DNA of 64,000 bases, taken from Apophysomyces variabilis (taxonomy: Eukaryota > Mucoromycota > Mucoromycetes > Mucorales > Mucoraceae). Of the stretch, positions 42,158 through 54,361 are shown one piece after another. A program made the translations under genes and the position numbers. The notes under the pieces are model-generated. The model was not told where the DNA came from, searched no databases, and saw nothing but the letters and a program-made list of their open reading frames with translations. The first letter of the stretch is position 1. Every line of letters starts with the position of its first letter. Location: the NCBI GenBank assembly GCA_002749535.1, contig MZZL01000408.1, forward strand, positions 2,062,631 to 2,126,630, given 5' to 3'.

Positions 42158-44030
42158 CTATTGTGAATCTGGTGTTTGCCTTTTTTGCACAAACAAAACG
42201 GAATCCTTCTGATCGGATTCGAACTGGTATCCAGAAATATCAGGGGATGATGAGTGGTCCAATTGAGGAGACGAGAAGATCGAAGTCTTATCGAGCGGGA
42301 GTAATTCTGGCATGTTATCCGGCGTTGGACTGTACCCTTGTTGATAGGGCTGAATCATCAAGGATAATTTTGGCGATACAGTCATGCTATACTGTGCATC
42401 TGATGCTCCTTGATATTTTTTGTTGCGAAAATCGTTCTGACCTGCCAAATACCAGAATTCCCGGTGAAATTCTTCTCTATTATTTCCAAAAAAAAATTTT
42501 TCGTTAATATCCCACGTAATGAAGACGAATAAATTTTCTTGCACGAACGAAAGTTTTCTTTTTTACGTACGGTAACTCCCAATTCAAGGGATCGGTAGGG
42601 TCGCCTCCATGGTAAATGGCACTGGTCAGTAAGAGTTCGAAACATCGATCATGATCCAGGATGTTACGGAAAAGGATCATTCGATCGCGCATAAGAGGGG
42701 TAGGTACTAAATCGATACGAGGATCGTGAGGAACACTGAGCTGGAGAATCGTGGGCTGCAAACCCGCCTTCGTCGTATCTGAGCGCATCAAGGTAGACTG
42801 CATCCGTAATCGTAAACGTAGCTGCTGAATGGCCGCCATACGACTCATGGTTGGCTTCCCTTCTTCTTCTTTTTCTTCTTCTTCTTCTTCTTTCTCGATT
42901 TTCACAGCATGTTCTAGCGTAGGTATATCGCTCTTTCCTTCTTTCTCTTGTGTTCTTCTGCTTGTTGCGCTTGTTGCTGTGAAATCTTGAGACGCGGCTG
43001 GCTTTTGGCCCGTTGTTTCTTCTTCAGATGGTTCGGCCGGATTTCCTTCGCGCCCTGTTAAAAGAGAATCGTCAAGAAAACGGAAACGCTTGTCCATTGT
43101 TTCTGGAATGTCGATGGTGGCATTGTTCATGTTGAAGGCGTTCACATAATGGCCCACAGCCTCCGGGTCACTTTTAGCTAACTGTTCTAGATCTTCATCG
43201 GACAAGTACGGTGAACAGAGAGGGATTTCAACTTTGTTACACAGGCAAAGGAATCGGAGCGTCAGTGCCAGGCCTTTCAAGTACCAGGTTTCAGCTTTGA
43301 AAGCATCAACCGTCTTCTTGAGTTGCTCCACTTGCTTGACCGCGTCGTTGCGCTGTTCACGTAATGTGCGAATGGTTTCTTCAAGTCCACGTAAATGGCG
43401 TTCCTTGCGTTCACGGAATGCACGCTGTGCAGCTCGATTCTGTGCCTTGCGTAGAGCAGGGGAAGCAGGATTGGGTTTGCGACCGGGCTTCTTACGTACC
43501 CTAATGGGCTGACCATTTTCCGCGAGTCCTGGAAATGGGTTTGGCTCTAACCCGGTTAAGGAAGCCTGAAGACGTGGGTCGGTAGACAGAGGGGAAGGAA
43601 CCGGTGGGGCAGAAGAATGCTGAGCAGAGACATAAGCTTGCTGGCTGACCGAAGAGTACTGTTGGAATGGCATTGAGGGCACGGTCCATACGTATGGGTT
43701 CAGGTGATGTTGCTGTTCCTGTTGCTGTAGATACCTTTCAAACGTTTGCTGTGGTTGACGCTGTGCAACCTGGTTCGGTTGGTGATAGCTTTGCTGTTGT
43801 CCAAGCAACTGATATTGCTGTTGCTGAAGGTAATGTAATTGGTTTGGTTGCGCCTGTGGTTTGTGGTAGTCTTGGTATTGTTGGTTTAACTGTTGTTGAG
43901 TTTGTTGTGGATAGTAATGCAGTTCTTTTTGAAGCATTTCTTGAGCAGTCGAGTGACATTGGCGTCTTTGCTGCTCTTCTTGCCGTTGCTGCTCCAAATA
44001 AGTGTCAATGTTTGATAAGTATGAATCCAT
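42158..44030 (-). CDS. Yap-type bZIP transcription factor, paralogue 1 (Gln-rich)
   Basis: Exons (minus) 42571-44030 and 42158-42476, with a 94-nt intron and a GTACGT donor; 592 residues. Seen: a Gln-rich N-terminal third (residues 13-110, encoded by mixed CAG/CAA), a KKPGRKPN lead-in and a basic region at about 194-213 with NRAAQRAFR, the N-x2-AQ-x2-FR signature of Yap1/Pap1-type factors. The zipper follows (LEETIRTLREQRNDAVKQVE) and YLKGLALTLRFLCL. An acidic Glu-rich run sits near 395-415. The C-terminal domain begins VPHDPRIDLVPTPLMRDRM and ends WELPEEFHREFWYL, a block shared with the two other bZIP genes here and similar to the DUF3425-like region of fungal bZIP proteins. Role inferred: sequence-specific regulator. 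The Ser/Pro tail has no Yap1-like Cys-rich redox domain. Confidence 0.88.
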
Positions 44031-47000
44031 GATGGCCAGGAAAACGAAAGAAAGGAACAAATGACCGCTTTAAAAGACGACAAAACGGATGGAAAAAAAA
44101 AGTTTTGTCGGAGAGACAACGCGCATCGTTTATTTTTCCTTTTTCGAACTTTTTCGTCTTTTCTTTTATCACTTTGCAGATCAACTTTGTATCCAAGCGT
44201 CGTTGTTCTATAAATGGAAGTACCCACCTATTATTCGTAGTTATACTCCCTCTGAATCCTGATAGCAACAAGGCGGGTAATCTTACGTTCTAAACTGTAA
44301 AAGCTGGCTAGAAAATGGCCGTTCCCGGGACAATATTACAAGGGAAGCAAGGAGAAACTCTCGGGTCGGGGATATCAGTTACCCGGTGATCAAAATCAAC
44401 CATAAATAGAAATTGTGGTTACACAACGGATGGTGTCGGGCGGCAAGCAACCGCATCTAGCCACTGACGTCAACCGAATCCTTTAGTAATATGAAATATA
44501 CTAATTGCTACTTGTCGATATCAGAAAAAAAGGGGAAAAGGAAAAGAAAGTAAATCATGCTTCAAGCAAAAAGAGTAGATACTGTAGGAAAAATATACTG
44601 TACAGAACAGAAAATGAGAAAACACGCCATTATTTCTATCGCCATTTGAAGAGCTTTTGTCTTTCCCTCCCCACTTCTTAATGCAAACGATGTATACATG
44701 CGCGCGAAACGAAAGTTGCACGTACGGTATAGAAGCTAGTTGTAGAATAAGCTCAATGGTCTCAGACAATCCACCCTTGTCATATTTTTGTCATGATAAT
44801 CCTATCTCTTATTTAAGCGATTCTTTAAGGTTTAGGTACAGCCATGTAAAGCGATAAAAAGTAGAAACTGATGGTGGTACCTGGGCACGTGAGCGTTGCT
44901 TGCATTCTCATCAAACTTTCCTTACCATGCGAGAAACTTTTTCGCGTTTAAATTTGGTGCTGCACCGTTATCTTATGGGCACGGGGAACGGGGGGCCTAG
45001 ATCCTATGTCTGGTTATCGTTAAGGACTTTTAAAAGTCATCCTCAATAGTCGATATCCTATAGCGTACTAAAAGGTCGTGTGGTTATCGCGTGGTTTATG
45101 GATTGCCCTACTAATTGAAGCAGTTTACTCTAATTCAACATGCTGCTACCATTCCTACGTATCTTACGGCCTTTTATACCAGAATTTCCAAATATATCAA
45201 TATCGAGCGAAATTATTCGCTTCAACTCTATAAGTTGAAGTCATTGTAATATACAACCTCGATAGACCACGCTCACTCTGCGGAAAAATTTTGGGACACG
45301 ATGTGGGTGTCAATGCGGGAATGTTTTGTATTGGTCAATTGTATAGTCGGTATAAGGGGTAAATATTTGCCGGGACTAGACAGCTACGTCAATGTTTCTG
45401 CCATGGGAATGTTGCTTGCTAGGGTTTCGCAAAGAATCATCTTTGACAACCTACAGGTATGTCATTACACGTCAATTGCTGAAAACAGATGTTAGTGAAG
45501 CTTACATCGCTGTCAACTTAACCGTAATCAATCAAAGCTGTTCGGTTAATGTTCCCGGTAACCGGTAAATAATGGGACGCAGATTATTAGAGTTTATCGC
45601 GTGAGTAGAACCCGCCTTGGAAAGTTCTGGCATAATTGACGTGGCACTTCCTTTTATGTTCTCTTCTTTTGTATAAGTCCACGTCAATTTTGAATAGCGG
45701 TTTCATTTAATATAATATTCTAAACTCCTTTTTTTTTGGCTTGCTTGATGAGGAGTATTTTTAAAATCCCCACTCTATTCGGCTGGATACGCTAATTATC
45801 CCATATTTGCACGCTCAAACCACTTCTTTAGCAGCCCGCGCTTAGAGGTCCTTATTGTAAAACTTCGCTGCTAATACTTCTGTGTGCTCACCCGTGCACA
45901 TGCAAATCAGACACGCGTACATTGTATTTTAGAATATGGTACAATTCATGAAAACTGGAAATAAAGTGAGGTTGTCACGGCTGGTGAGCTGATATTAGGA
46001 AAACGTAAATGCGTAAATAGTACTTCTTTAAGTTCCCGATCTTTGCATTCCTATTTTTGCATATTGTGCACTTCGAATGCACGATTGCGTCATTCAGGTT
46101 TCAATATCAAATAGTGGCTAGTTACGTAAGCTGGAGAAACACGCATTTGCAATATCTACGTGTGGATCTACTCTGACATTTTGTTTTACAAACAGTAATA
46201 GCAGAAACAGGATAGCTTATGAAGAGATGGGCTACACCATTTCATGACGTTGTTTCTAAAGTGTATACTGGCATATTTCTGGGCCCATCATTTGGGGAAC
46301 TAGCAACTTCATCGTATAGCCTTAACACGTTTGTTATTGTCCTCCACACCGATCGCGTAATTATCCGAAGTTCAACTCCGATGTTGACTTGGCTTACAGA
46401 AGGTTAATGCGTCTGTGTGCTTTACCTAAAGGGTCGGTCGAACTTTGAATATGACTCACAGACTCCCCGACTGCCCGCCTGGTTGGGGCTGTAGCTGGCA
46501 TTAAAAGATTCTTCATAAACTGATACACATATCTGTTGCACTGCGCGCTATCCTTTGCTGTTGAAAAGCAAGATAAACACTAGCCCGTTGCCGTGGCCCG
46601 AATTTCTACTGTTGACATGACAATTTACCACGTCTTTTTATTGTTTATCTCTGTCCGCTTTTAACTTTTATTTATTCGGTGTCACTTCCAATTGTTGCAC
46701 AAGTCCACTTTCCATGAAACTGAAAGGTACGAGATTCTGTGCACGAAATTTTTGCATTCCTTGAACTTTTGTGATTTCATTCGATAGCTTCTATCTGTTT
46801 TTGTGAAAGATAAACGCGATCGGGTCCCATGGCAAAGAGTGCAAAATGTTTTTTTCTCATTAAGGGGCTTCGATATTCTGATTCAGAATTATGGACTTTT
46901 GCAAAGCCACAGTAACCTTTTAAGTCCTTCCTCTTATTAGCTTGCCGCAGCTATATGTTAAACAGCAAAGCTAATATAGTCAGACAGCACTGATACCCTA

Positions 47001-47451
47001 TTTGCCCGCCGTAAGCATGGTAAAAGCTTGCAAATCCCCATTTATTCATTTGGGGTTCTTGCACGAGTATACTAGCCAATCTCGTTAGCTGTTATTGCTT
47101 GAAAATAAAAAAAATTCAGTTTATAATAATAATCCTTGCTGTTCCTTTTGTGCTTGGTAACTTGGACGAATGCTAGCTGTAATATTTTGCCAACAATAAC
47201 ACTAGCTGATTTTCATAGAGTTTTGAGTAGAAGCATGTAAAGGTCTCTGATATTTGACTTGAGAGTAAGTTCTTTCGGAGAGGATTTGCAAGGATATCAG
47301 AAAAGTTAATCATTCGTAAATTTGTACCCCTAATGGAGTTTCAATACGTCTACTGGACATAAAAGAAAGTTTAAGACATTCTAGGGAATCTTACAGAGCT
47401 TATGTGGGCCTTCTTATAGTGCATATCTTAGACAAAGGCGTCAAAAGTGCT
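44031..47451. other. Gene-poor region of about 3.4 kb
   Basis: AT-rich, many stops in all frames, no exon chain, RNA gene or mobile element recognised. It separates bZIP paralogues 1 and 2. Confidence 0.6.
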
Positions 47452-47814
47452 TTAACGCACACTTGGTACGTGAAGATCGATATAGAAATATAAGGTCAAG
47501 TCTTCTGGTAGTGTTCTTCTTCGAATCAATCTATAGCGTAGTGGGGAATTGATCTTGATGTTAAAGCTGCAGAGAACAGCTAAACGGAGACGCAACAATT
47601 TACACCACCGATGTTTGGGTCTGAAACTATCGTTCCATGACCAAAACGCATAATCGGAAGGTCTTTTTCTGTGAGGTTTAGTAGGTATTACTATCCTTAT
47701 TAGGCTTTTGATTCGGGGCAGACAGTCCGTAGCCATCATCAGGCTGATGGGAATTTGGCTATCTGACGTTGCAGAAGATGGGTTATTAACTAACGCCACG
47801 CTCAATGGTGCCAC
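47452..47814 (-). CDS. Weakly supported open frame of 120 residues
   Basis: An uninterrupted frame beginning with ATG in otherwise stop-rich sequence. The product is basic (LLRLRLAVLCSFNIKI, then YRLIRRRTLPEDL) with no recognised motif. There is no CT-rich leader. It may be chance or a fragment. It is listed because it is the only long ATG-initiated frame between 44.1 and 48.1 kb. Confidence 0.2.
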   Translation of the reverse strand: MAPLSVALVNNPSSATSDSQIPISLMMATDCLPRIKSLIRIVIPTKPHRKRPSDYAFWSWNDSFRPKHRWCKLLRLRLAVLCSFNIKINSPLRYRLIRRRTLPEDLTLYFYIDLHVPSVR

Positions 47815-48152
47815 AATATAATCTGTGTGTATCCTTAGCTAATTATGCTCTGTTTCACTGACGTTTGATGTGGTAGATTTTCGACCCTTTGATCTTCTCT
47901 TTTTGCTTGATAATGAGTTCTTTGTTTGAACGGCTCACATTTATGCTCTTCGGAAAAATTAGGTTAAGTAAGTAAGTCTGGGAAATGGTATGGTGGGAGT
48001 GAGGTAGTCCGTATATAGTGATAATGATCGGACGAATGGACACAAGGTTTGGAAGTAGTAAGTGTAACTAACCAAGGATACCCTCCTTAGCGCAGCCTTC
48101 GTTACTCCGATGCTTTGTTTTTGCTTTAAATAGTTTTCAGGGTCATTCGTCA

Positions 48153-49470
48153 ATGCTTGCCATGACCTTTTATTCATTCACTATTGACCCTCTTGATGCA
48201 TCACCGTCGTTCCAAGATCAGATACAAAACCAGGACTATCACTTATTTATCCATCAGAACGACTACCCACGATCTGGATACGATTTGATAGAAGCAACAC
48301 CATCATCTATCTATCCTACTGCGAAACGGCATCGATTTATGCCTATAGAATACCAGGAGCCAGAGCCCTCGGACGGACCTGACGGCTATGGCTATCCAAT
48401 CAAACGCCGTAAAAAGCCCGGTCGCAAACCAAACCTTGTATCCCCTGCTGAGCGCAAGGCTCAAAATCGAGCTGCGCAACGAGCATTTCGTGAAAGGAGG
48501 GAACGCCACCTGCAGACCCTTGAAGCCACTGTTCGCACACTAAGGGAAGAACACGACAATACTATCAAAAAACTCGAAAAATGCAAGGAAGAGATCGAAA
48601 CACTTAAGCTTGAGAAATGGTATCTTCGAGGTGCCATCCTATCTATTCGGTTTTTCTGTATGCAACAGAACATCCCTATCCCTGAACATGCACCCTACTT
48701 CGAGCAAGAGACATTAGACAGCCTGACAAAGTGTTCACCGGAGGCGGCCAAGTCCTATACGAAGGCTTGCGTCGCTAATGATGCCTGGTTGAATGCCAGC
48801 AAGAGCGTGCTTGAACCGGATCTAACAGAAGAGGAAAGCAAGACATCCGTAGCGAATCATAAAGTGCAGAATACAAGTCTTCATGTGAGAGAAACAGACA
48901 ACAACAACCCACCGCTTAAACAATCGGAATCAAGCAAAGAAGTCTTAAAAGAACGTGACCCGAAAGAATTCGAAGAAGCAAGCAGTAAAGGTACGGCGGA
49001 TCAATTGGAACTTGCCAACTTAAGGCAGATTCAGTGGACTCGCCTCAACATACGTATACAGTCAATTTTGGCCACTGCAAAAAATCGACACACTAGGATG
49101 GAACCTACCATTATCCAGAAACGCATCCCTCACGACAGTCGCGTTGATCTAGTAACCGGACCATACATGCGCAATTTAATGATCATCTATCGCGACATGG
49201 TGGATATTGACCTTTTTGTCGAACTGATTGTGGACGAAGCCTTTTTCGCTGGCGGAGATCCATTCTCTCCTACAAACTACAATTGCCCGTAAGTCAAAGT
49301 GCACAAGCATACATATTGTTGGTTTATTTTTCTGACTGAACAGAGCAATTAGTCACTCTTTTTTCGTTCATTTTTGGTTTGTCACACTGGTACACTGTGC
49401 TAACAGCAGCAACATACTACCAACAAACAGAAGCGGATTGGCAGAGACCATGAATCACATGAAACTGTAG
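48153..49470 (+). CDS. Yap-type bZIP transcription factor, paralogue 2
   Basis: Exons 48153-49288 and 49344-49470; 420 residues. Seen: a short N-terminus, KRRKKPGRKPN, a basic region with RKAQNRAAQRAFRERRERHL, the zipper (LEATVRTLREEHDNTIKKLE) and WYLRGAILSIRFFC. A variable linker leads to the shared C-terminal domain (IPHDSRVDLVTGPYMRNLMI, GGDPFSPTNYNCP). The intron lies at the same place and phase as in paralogue 1. After it, the family's W-x-P-x(n)-YWFL block is degenerate (FFVHFWFVTLV) and the protein ends soon after, so the C-terminus is diverged. A second in-frame ATG lies three codons later. Confidence 0.85.
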
Positions 49471-50747
49471 CATGCCAAATTTTACCTTTACCCGTAGTCT
49501 ATAATCGGGCAATCAGCCCAGTAATGTGATCCATATACTACACTCGCACAGACACACTCCTTGACGCCAACAATTGCAAATTTAAAACTCCTAATTCCAA
49601 AACAAACCTATGATCTTATTTACGAGGGATTGTCTGCAACGAACATCTTCTCATTGTTCAAGATATGGAAAATAAATGATGAGATGATAAACTCTCCAAA
49701 GACATCGTGTCTTATTCGCTTAGGCAGGAGAGCTGCACGCTCTTTAGGTTGTCTTCTTTTTAATATTACTGGAAAATCAGTTGACCAGTATTGTTCTTAT
49801 CCTTCAAGAACATCGAACAATGCGCAACGTTGATTTTTAACCTCCATCGTCACTAACCTGAATGAAAGTCATACAGATCGTGACCATGTGATAAATAGCG
49901 GAGAGAATTCTATCGAAAGTTAAATTGCGGCTGCGTCGCCGATGGTGAGACAAATGGAAGAGGACAGGGGCGTACAGCATTTAAGCGATTACACCAGGGT
50001 AGTATTGCTTGGGCTTGCTGGTTTTCCTCATTCCCCGTTGTAACTTTAAGCTTCCTTGTATTAAACAAACCACAACTATACATATATGTATATGTCATCA
50101 TCATTTAACATAGAGCAAAGGAGAAAATGGAACGCAAAGGCTACTCTTTTAACATACTAATTCGTATACATGCTGTCGCTTCTTCTTGACGGTCTGTAAC
50201 ATTCTCCGTGAGACGGAAACACTCTTTGGCACGTTATGGACAATGGCTGTTAGTCAAGATTAAGCAGGCAAGTCCTTCACTTCTTCGCAACAAATTGCTC
50301 CAAATTGGTAATCTGGGATAAAATGTGCTCCTTTTCTAATAATACGGTGCAGTAATTCATGGTAAAAGAGGAGCATGTTTGCAGTTCGCTGCCTCAGAGT
50401 ATATCATAGCTTAAGAGTGATTCCCGGTAGCTTATCCCACCATGTACTGCGATTCAGTCCTTGTATTTTGCGCACAGACATCGAGTCCCAGTTTGGGTTT
50501 TGTAGCTGCATCATGTATGCAGTCTCGGTGGTCCTACTTGATTCAATTCATGCATTTTCAATTATGAATATACTATATCCGTGTTTATTGCGGATATGTC
50601 ACCCTTGGACAATTTAAGATTGTTTTTTCTGGCCTGCTAACATGTCAACATGAACAGGATCTTAATACAAAGCTGAAATCTGACATATTAAGAACTAGCC
50701 ATACGAGAAGAGGGAATCTGAGGGGAGCTTTTGGTTTGGGATAAATT
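49471..50747. other. Intergenic region without recognised gene
   Basis: About 1.3 kb between convergent genes. The frame at 49561-49833 lacks an ATG start and the frame at 50375-50617 lacks motifs; both are treated as chance. Confidence 0.5.
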
Positions 50748-51360
50748 TCAACTGATGGAAATAAAGACAAGCATCATCACGAGAACAGTGGACCAGCTGC
50801 ACAGTGATATCATTGTGGCATTATGAATGGCGGCAGATGGTTGTGGTTCGCCGTCTAGTCGCTGCCGATCTAACATAATGAAAACAAAATAAAACTATGA
50901 GTCATCTATTCCCGATACTCCCCATTCTATTTTCTAGCCAGCCGCTTTACCGCCCGAAGGAGAAGAGGAAATAGATGGTATAAATGAAGCTACAGATGGT
51001 GAAACCTTGGGAACAGCTGTTGATGTCGCTGTTGGTGCTGGTTCTCTGCGCCAGTTGGTAGGCCTACAAGCGGTGGCAAAAAGGTCAAATTTGACTACTC
51101 ATAACGGAAAAACTATTTTACCACTTATTATCGATACAGCCTTCATAACATGGAATATTGCCATTACAATGGCCGATACACTCATTTGCTTCCTTCACTT
51201 ATTCAATGTAGTTAGCTTTCTATGTAAAAAGAAAGGGGGAACTGGAGTGGGATAAGTAAAGCTTACCACATTGATCTACGCAAATTCGGTCTTTAGCGTC
51301 ACAGTTACACGCGGCGTAGCAAAGACTGCTGAAGGCCAATACGAAAAGAAAAGGTTTCAT
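50748..51360 (-). CDS. Small Cys-rich GPI-anchored surface protein with C-x3-C repeats (paralogue A)
   Basis: Exons (minus) 51267-51360, 51122-51197, 50951-51063, 50748-50869; 134 residues, all phases matching. No single frame reveals this gene; it appears only after splicing. Seen: a signal peptide (MKPFLFVLAFSSLCYAA), CNCDAKDRICVDQC, then CIGHC and CYEGC, giving three C-x3-C units spaced about 11 residues apart. A Pro/Ser/Thr/Ala-rich stalk follows (APTATSTAVPKVSPS), then a C-terminal hydrophobic tail without charge (WSTVLVMMLVFISIS), the form of a GPI signal. If the last intron is retained, a stop soon after GGKAAG would give a secreted version without the tail. Same architecture and cysteine pattern as the gene at 58148. 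No function is known. Confidence 0.72.
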
Positions 51361-51943
51361 GATTTTCGTCAGAAGAGAAAAAGGAAAGCTTGGCGAACAT
51401 CGATCCTTCTAATGACAGATGAAGCTTTTATAGTTGGAAGCCCTTTTCATATAACCTAAAACCTCTTTTAGTGATCTTTTGAAGGAAGCCAGTTAAACAC
51501 TTGATAGCCTAATTTGGAAAGTCATCGTGACACACGGATGCGTAAGAACAATAAGACCGAGACCAACAGGCCCCCTGAGAGCGTTTTGATAGGGGAAACC
51601 GGTGGATAGTTTTACATTCCGCATTCCCGAATGAAAAAATTATAGAAAATAAGGGTAAATCTACGTAGAAATAGATGTTATTAAACCTATATGTAGCAGT
51701 AGATAGCTTAAGACGGATTTAGATCAGAGAGATTGTAAGGTAAAACGAGAAAAAAGCTTTGGTTGTCGAATATCATGCATATCTTTACACAAGGATTAAT
51801 TCCTCGGTGTCACCTAATTTCCCCATGTTTTTTTCTGTCTGTCGGCTACTTTTATTTTCGCTGCGCCTTTTATTTTCCATTTCTTTTTCACTCTTACTTC
51901 ACACATACGCTCTCTCTTTCTGTTTTTTTGCGTTCTGCCCCTG
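51361..51943. other. Divergent intergenic region
   Basis: About 0.58 kb shared between the Cys-rich protein gene (-) and bZIP paralogue 3 (+). A CT-rich leader occupies about 51820-51940 on the bZIP side. Confidence 0.6.
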
Positions 51944-53525
51944 ATGACAGAAATTGCTTTTGAGTATTTCGATCCTGAAATCGAACTGAATAATTTGGAC
52001 GAAAACGGACGACGAATTCGACCACGAAGGAAGCCCGGACGAAAACCTAACCCTCCTTCACCTGCTCAACGAAAGGCTCAAAATCGAGCAGCCCAACGAG
52101 CTTTCCGGGAAAGGAAAAGAAAAGAGATACGTGATGCCGAAGCCATTGCTAGTCGTTGTATGAAAATGTACGACCAAGCGCAATGCGAGACACGTATGTT
52201 GAAACGAAAAGTGAATGAGTTACGCTATGAAAACAACTACCTCAAGGGTTTAGTTCTCAGCTTGAAACTGGCTTGTGCTGCTAATGGAGTAACGATTCCA
52301 AAGCTCTGCGAGGTAGACGTTGCAGATGAATTGGGTTTTAAACAGCTCGTTTTCTCCCAAACGAAGGACATTCCACATTCACTCGAATTTTTCTTGGATA
52401 AACACTTGCATATCATCGGAGTTGACACCGTGGTAGGTAGTCATGGCCCATCGGCACCAGAGCATGCAAGAAAAGAAACGCTGGGCTTGGAAAACGATGA
52501 CGAAGAAGAGACCATGGCCTTGTACCAGCCGCCGATCAATTTATGTCGTTTATTAGATAACAGATCGTCGCCCACTCTATCCGCATCAGCAGTAGTAACA
52601 GCAGCAGCAGAAACGGCGGAAGACGTGATTATGCCTTCGCATCTCCTATTCGATCTGCCGAGCTTGTCGGCTACCGAACTTTCACCGGACCTTGGTAACC
52701 CGGACGACGAGAGTATTTTGCTCAACGATCTATTGCGAACTCCGCCTCCTTACCTGCCTTCACAAAGGATATTCCCTCCAATGAGTCCATTGGAGGTCGT
52801 GGACAAGCTTCGCTCGATGAAAGGTGATAAACCTTTACTTACTCCAAGTAAGTTTTTTCAGATCTTTTTCTTTTTCTTTTTCTATCTGCCCCATGATTCC
52901 TTTTGCGGCAATAAAAGAAAAGTGAAAGAAAAAAGGAAGAACAAAGAAGGATACAAACGATAAACTTTTGCCGGCAGCTGAATTGCAGCGAACGATTCCA
53001 CACGACGCACGTATCGACGCAGTGCCTGGTCCAGACATGAGAGATCATATGATTATCTTCCAGGACTTCTACGACGCCGACGAGTTGTTCAACAGCTTAC
53101 TTGAATCGGCCAGATTCATGGGAGGAGAAGTAGGCAATCCCGATTGCTGGTTTGTTCCCCCTAGCTTTCTTAGACGATACTGGTTTTTATGCCCAAATCA
53201 CAAGTCAGAACGTACCGACAACGTGGAGGAACTGGCATTATGGGTTGCACAGTATATGAACACAAAGTTATTAGAACGTAAACAAATGTACAATCAACGA
53301 GAAAACTATCCTGATCTTTTCCCACCGCCAACAATAAATCCTTGGGAAAAAGAGGCACTAGAAGAACAATTGTCGGCTGATGTACCAATAGGTAAGGGAA
53401 AACATAACCAAAAAAACATCGAAAACAAGAATTTAGAATAAAATGAATTCCTCATTCTAGATGTAATGCTGGATGTCATGGGATCCATGCCAAGATTGAC
53501 TTCACCTAATGCCTTTACCTTATAG
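51944..53525 (+). CDS. Yap-type bZIP transcription factor, paralogue 3
   Basis: Exons 51944-52847, 52978-53391, 53461-53525; 460 residues. Seen: RRKPGRKPN near residue 30, a basic region with RKAQNRAAQRAFRERKRKEI, a weaker zipper (CETRMLKRKVNELRYENNYL) and YLKGLVLSLKLACA. An acidic/Ser-rich middle and a Pro-rich segment (RTPPPYLPSQRIFPP) follow, then the shared C-terminal domain (IPHDARIDAVPGPDMRDHMI, CWFVPPSFLRRYWFLCPN). The tail ends SPNAFTL. Introns 1 and 2 lie at positions different from those of paralogues 1 and 2. It is the most diverged in the zipper and has a near-N-terminal DNA-binding region. Role inferred: transcription factor. Confidence 0.87.
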
Positions 53526-54361
53526 TCTCTCTCTTTCTCTTTCTCTCTTTTCCCTTTCCCCGCCCCTCACATATACATAGTGTCCCGTTATCCATCTTAT
53601 TTTATCCTAGCTCTAGGCCTTTGTGAATTTTTTTTATCTTGCTTCTTGTCACTTTTTGATATTGTTTCTCCCTTTTTCCCCTCATTCACGTTTCGTTCCT
53701 TGTATGCTCTTTTTTTAGTTATCTTGAAATATCTAAACGCGTTTGGAAAAACACGGACGGTTGAATTAGGAGAAGCCAAAAAAATACTAACGATAAAAAT
53801 TTTTTTTCTGCAACCTGGACGATCAAAACGAAACAAAATAAAGAACAAATATGTTTTCTAGGAGCCACAAACCTGCCAAACCTTACTTAGCCTCCTTTGT
53901 GTGATCCAGATATTCAGAACAACTTTCTTTTTTTCCTATCGTGGTGAAGAAGAAAAGTGACTTTCTCTTGTGTGTGCGTAAAGATTGGCCTCTATTTTTG
54001 CCTCAGTTGTTTTTTTATTTGTTTCCGCATAGTACTCCTTACGTGTCTAGACATACAGGAAGAGAAAGAAGAAATAAAACAAGACAGTGATTGGATCCGA
54101 TGACGAATAAGACAGATAAAAGAAAAGGAAGATCATAAGAGAGAAAGAAAAAGAGAAAGAAACAGAGCATGGAGAGGGAAAAGGGAAAATAAATGCATGA
54201 TAACTGTATAAAAGGCGGATGATATATTTACGAAGAAACTTTTCTTTTCTTTTTTTAATATAGGAGAGGAATGGAGGCAATACCGTCGTCGTCGTCGTCT
54301 TTTTGATTTTTACGTTTTTGTTCTTGTAGTCGATAGAAGATAGAGAAAGAAAGAAAAAGAG
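53526..54361. other. Intergenic region between convergent transcription-factor genes
   Basis: About 0.84 kb. Contains CT-rich and GA-rich tracts and a CGT microsatellite. Frames at 53580-53861 and 53597-53848 overlap on opposite strands and are treated as chance. Confidence 0.6.
54283..54299 (+). repeat. CGT trinucleotide microsatellite
   Basis: Five CGT/GTC units about 60 bp beyond the GATA-factor stop codon. Confidence 0.85.

Noticed and set aside
42200..42235. GGATTCGAAC string resembling a minus-strand tRNA
   Set aside because: It is inside the second exon of bZIP paralogue 1, in a coding frame, with no cloverleaf.
42082..42507. Plus-strand open frame of 141 residues
   Set aside because: It is the antisense shadow of the second exon of bZIP paralogue 1.
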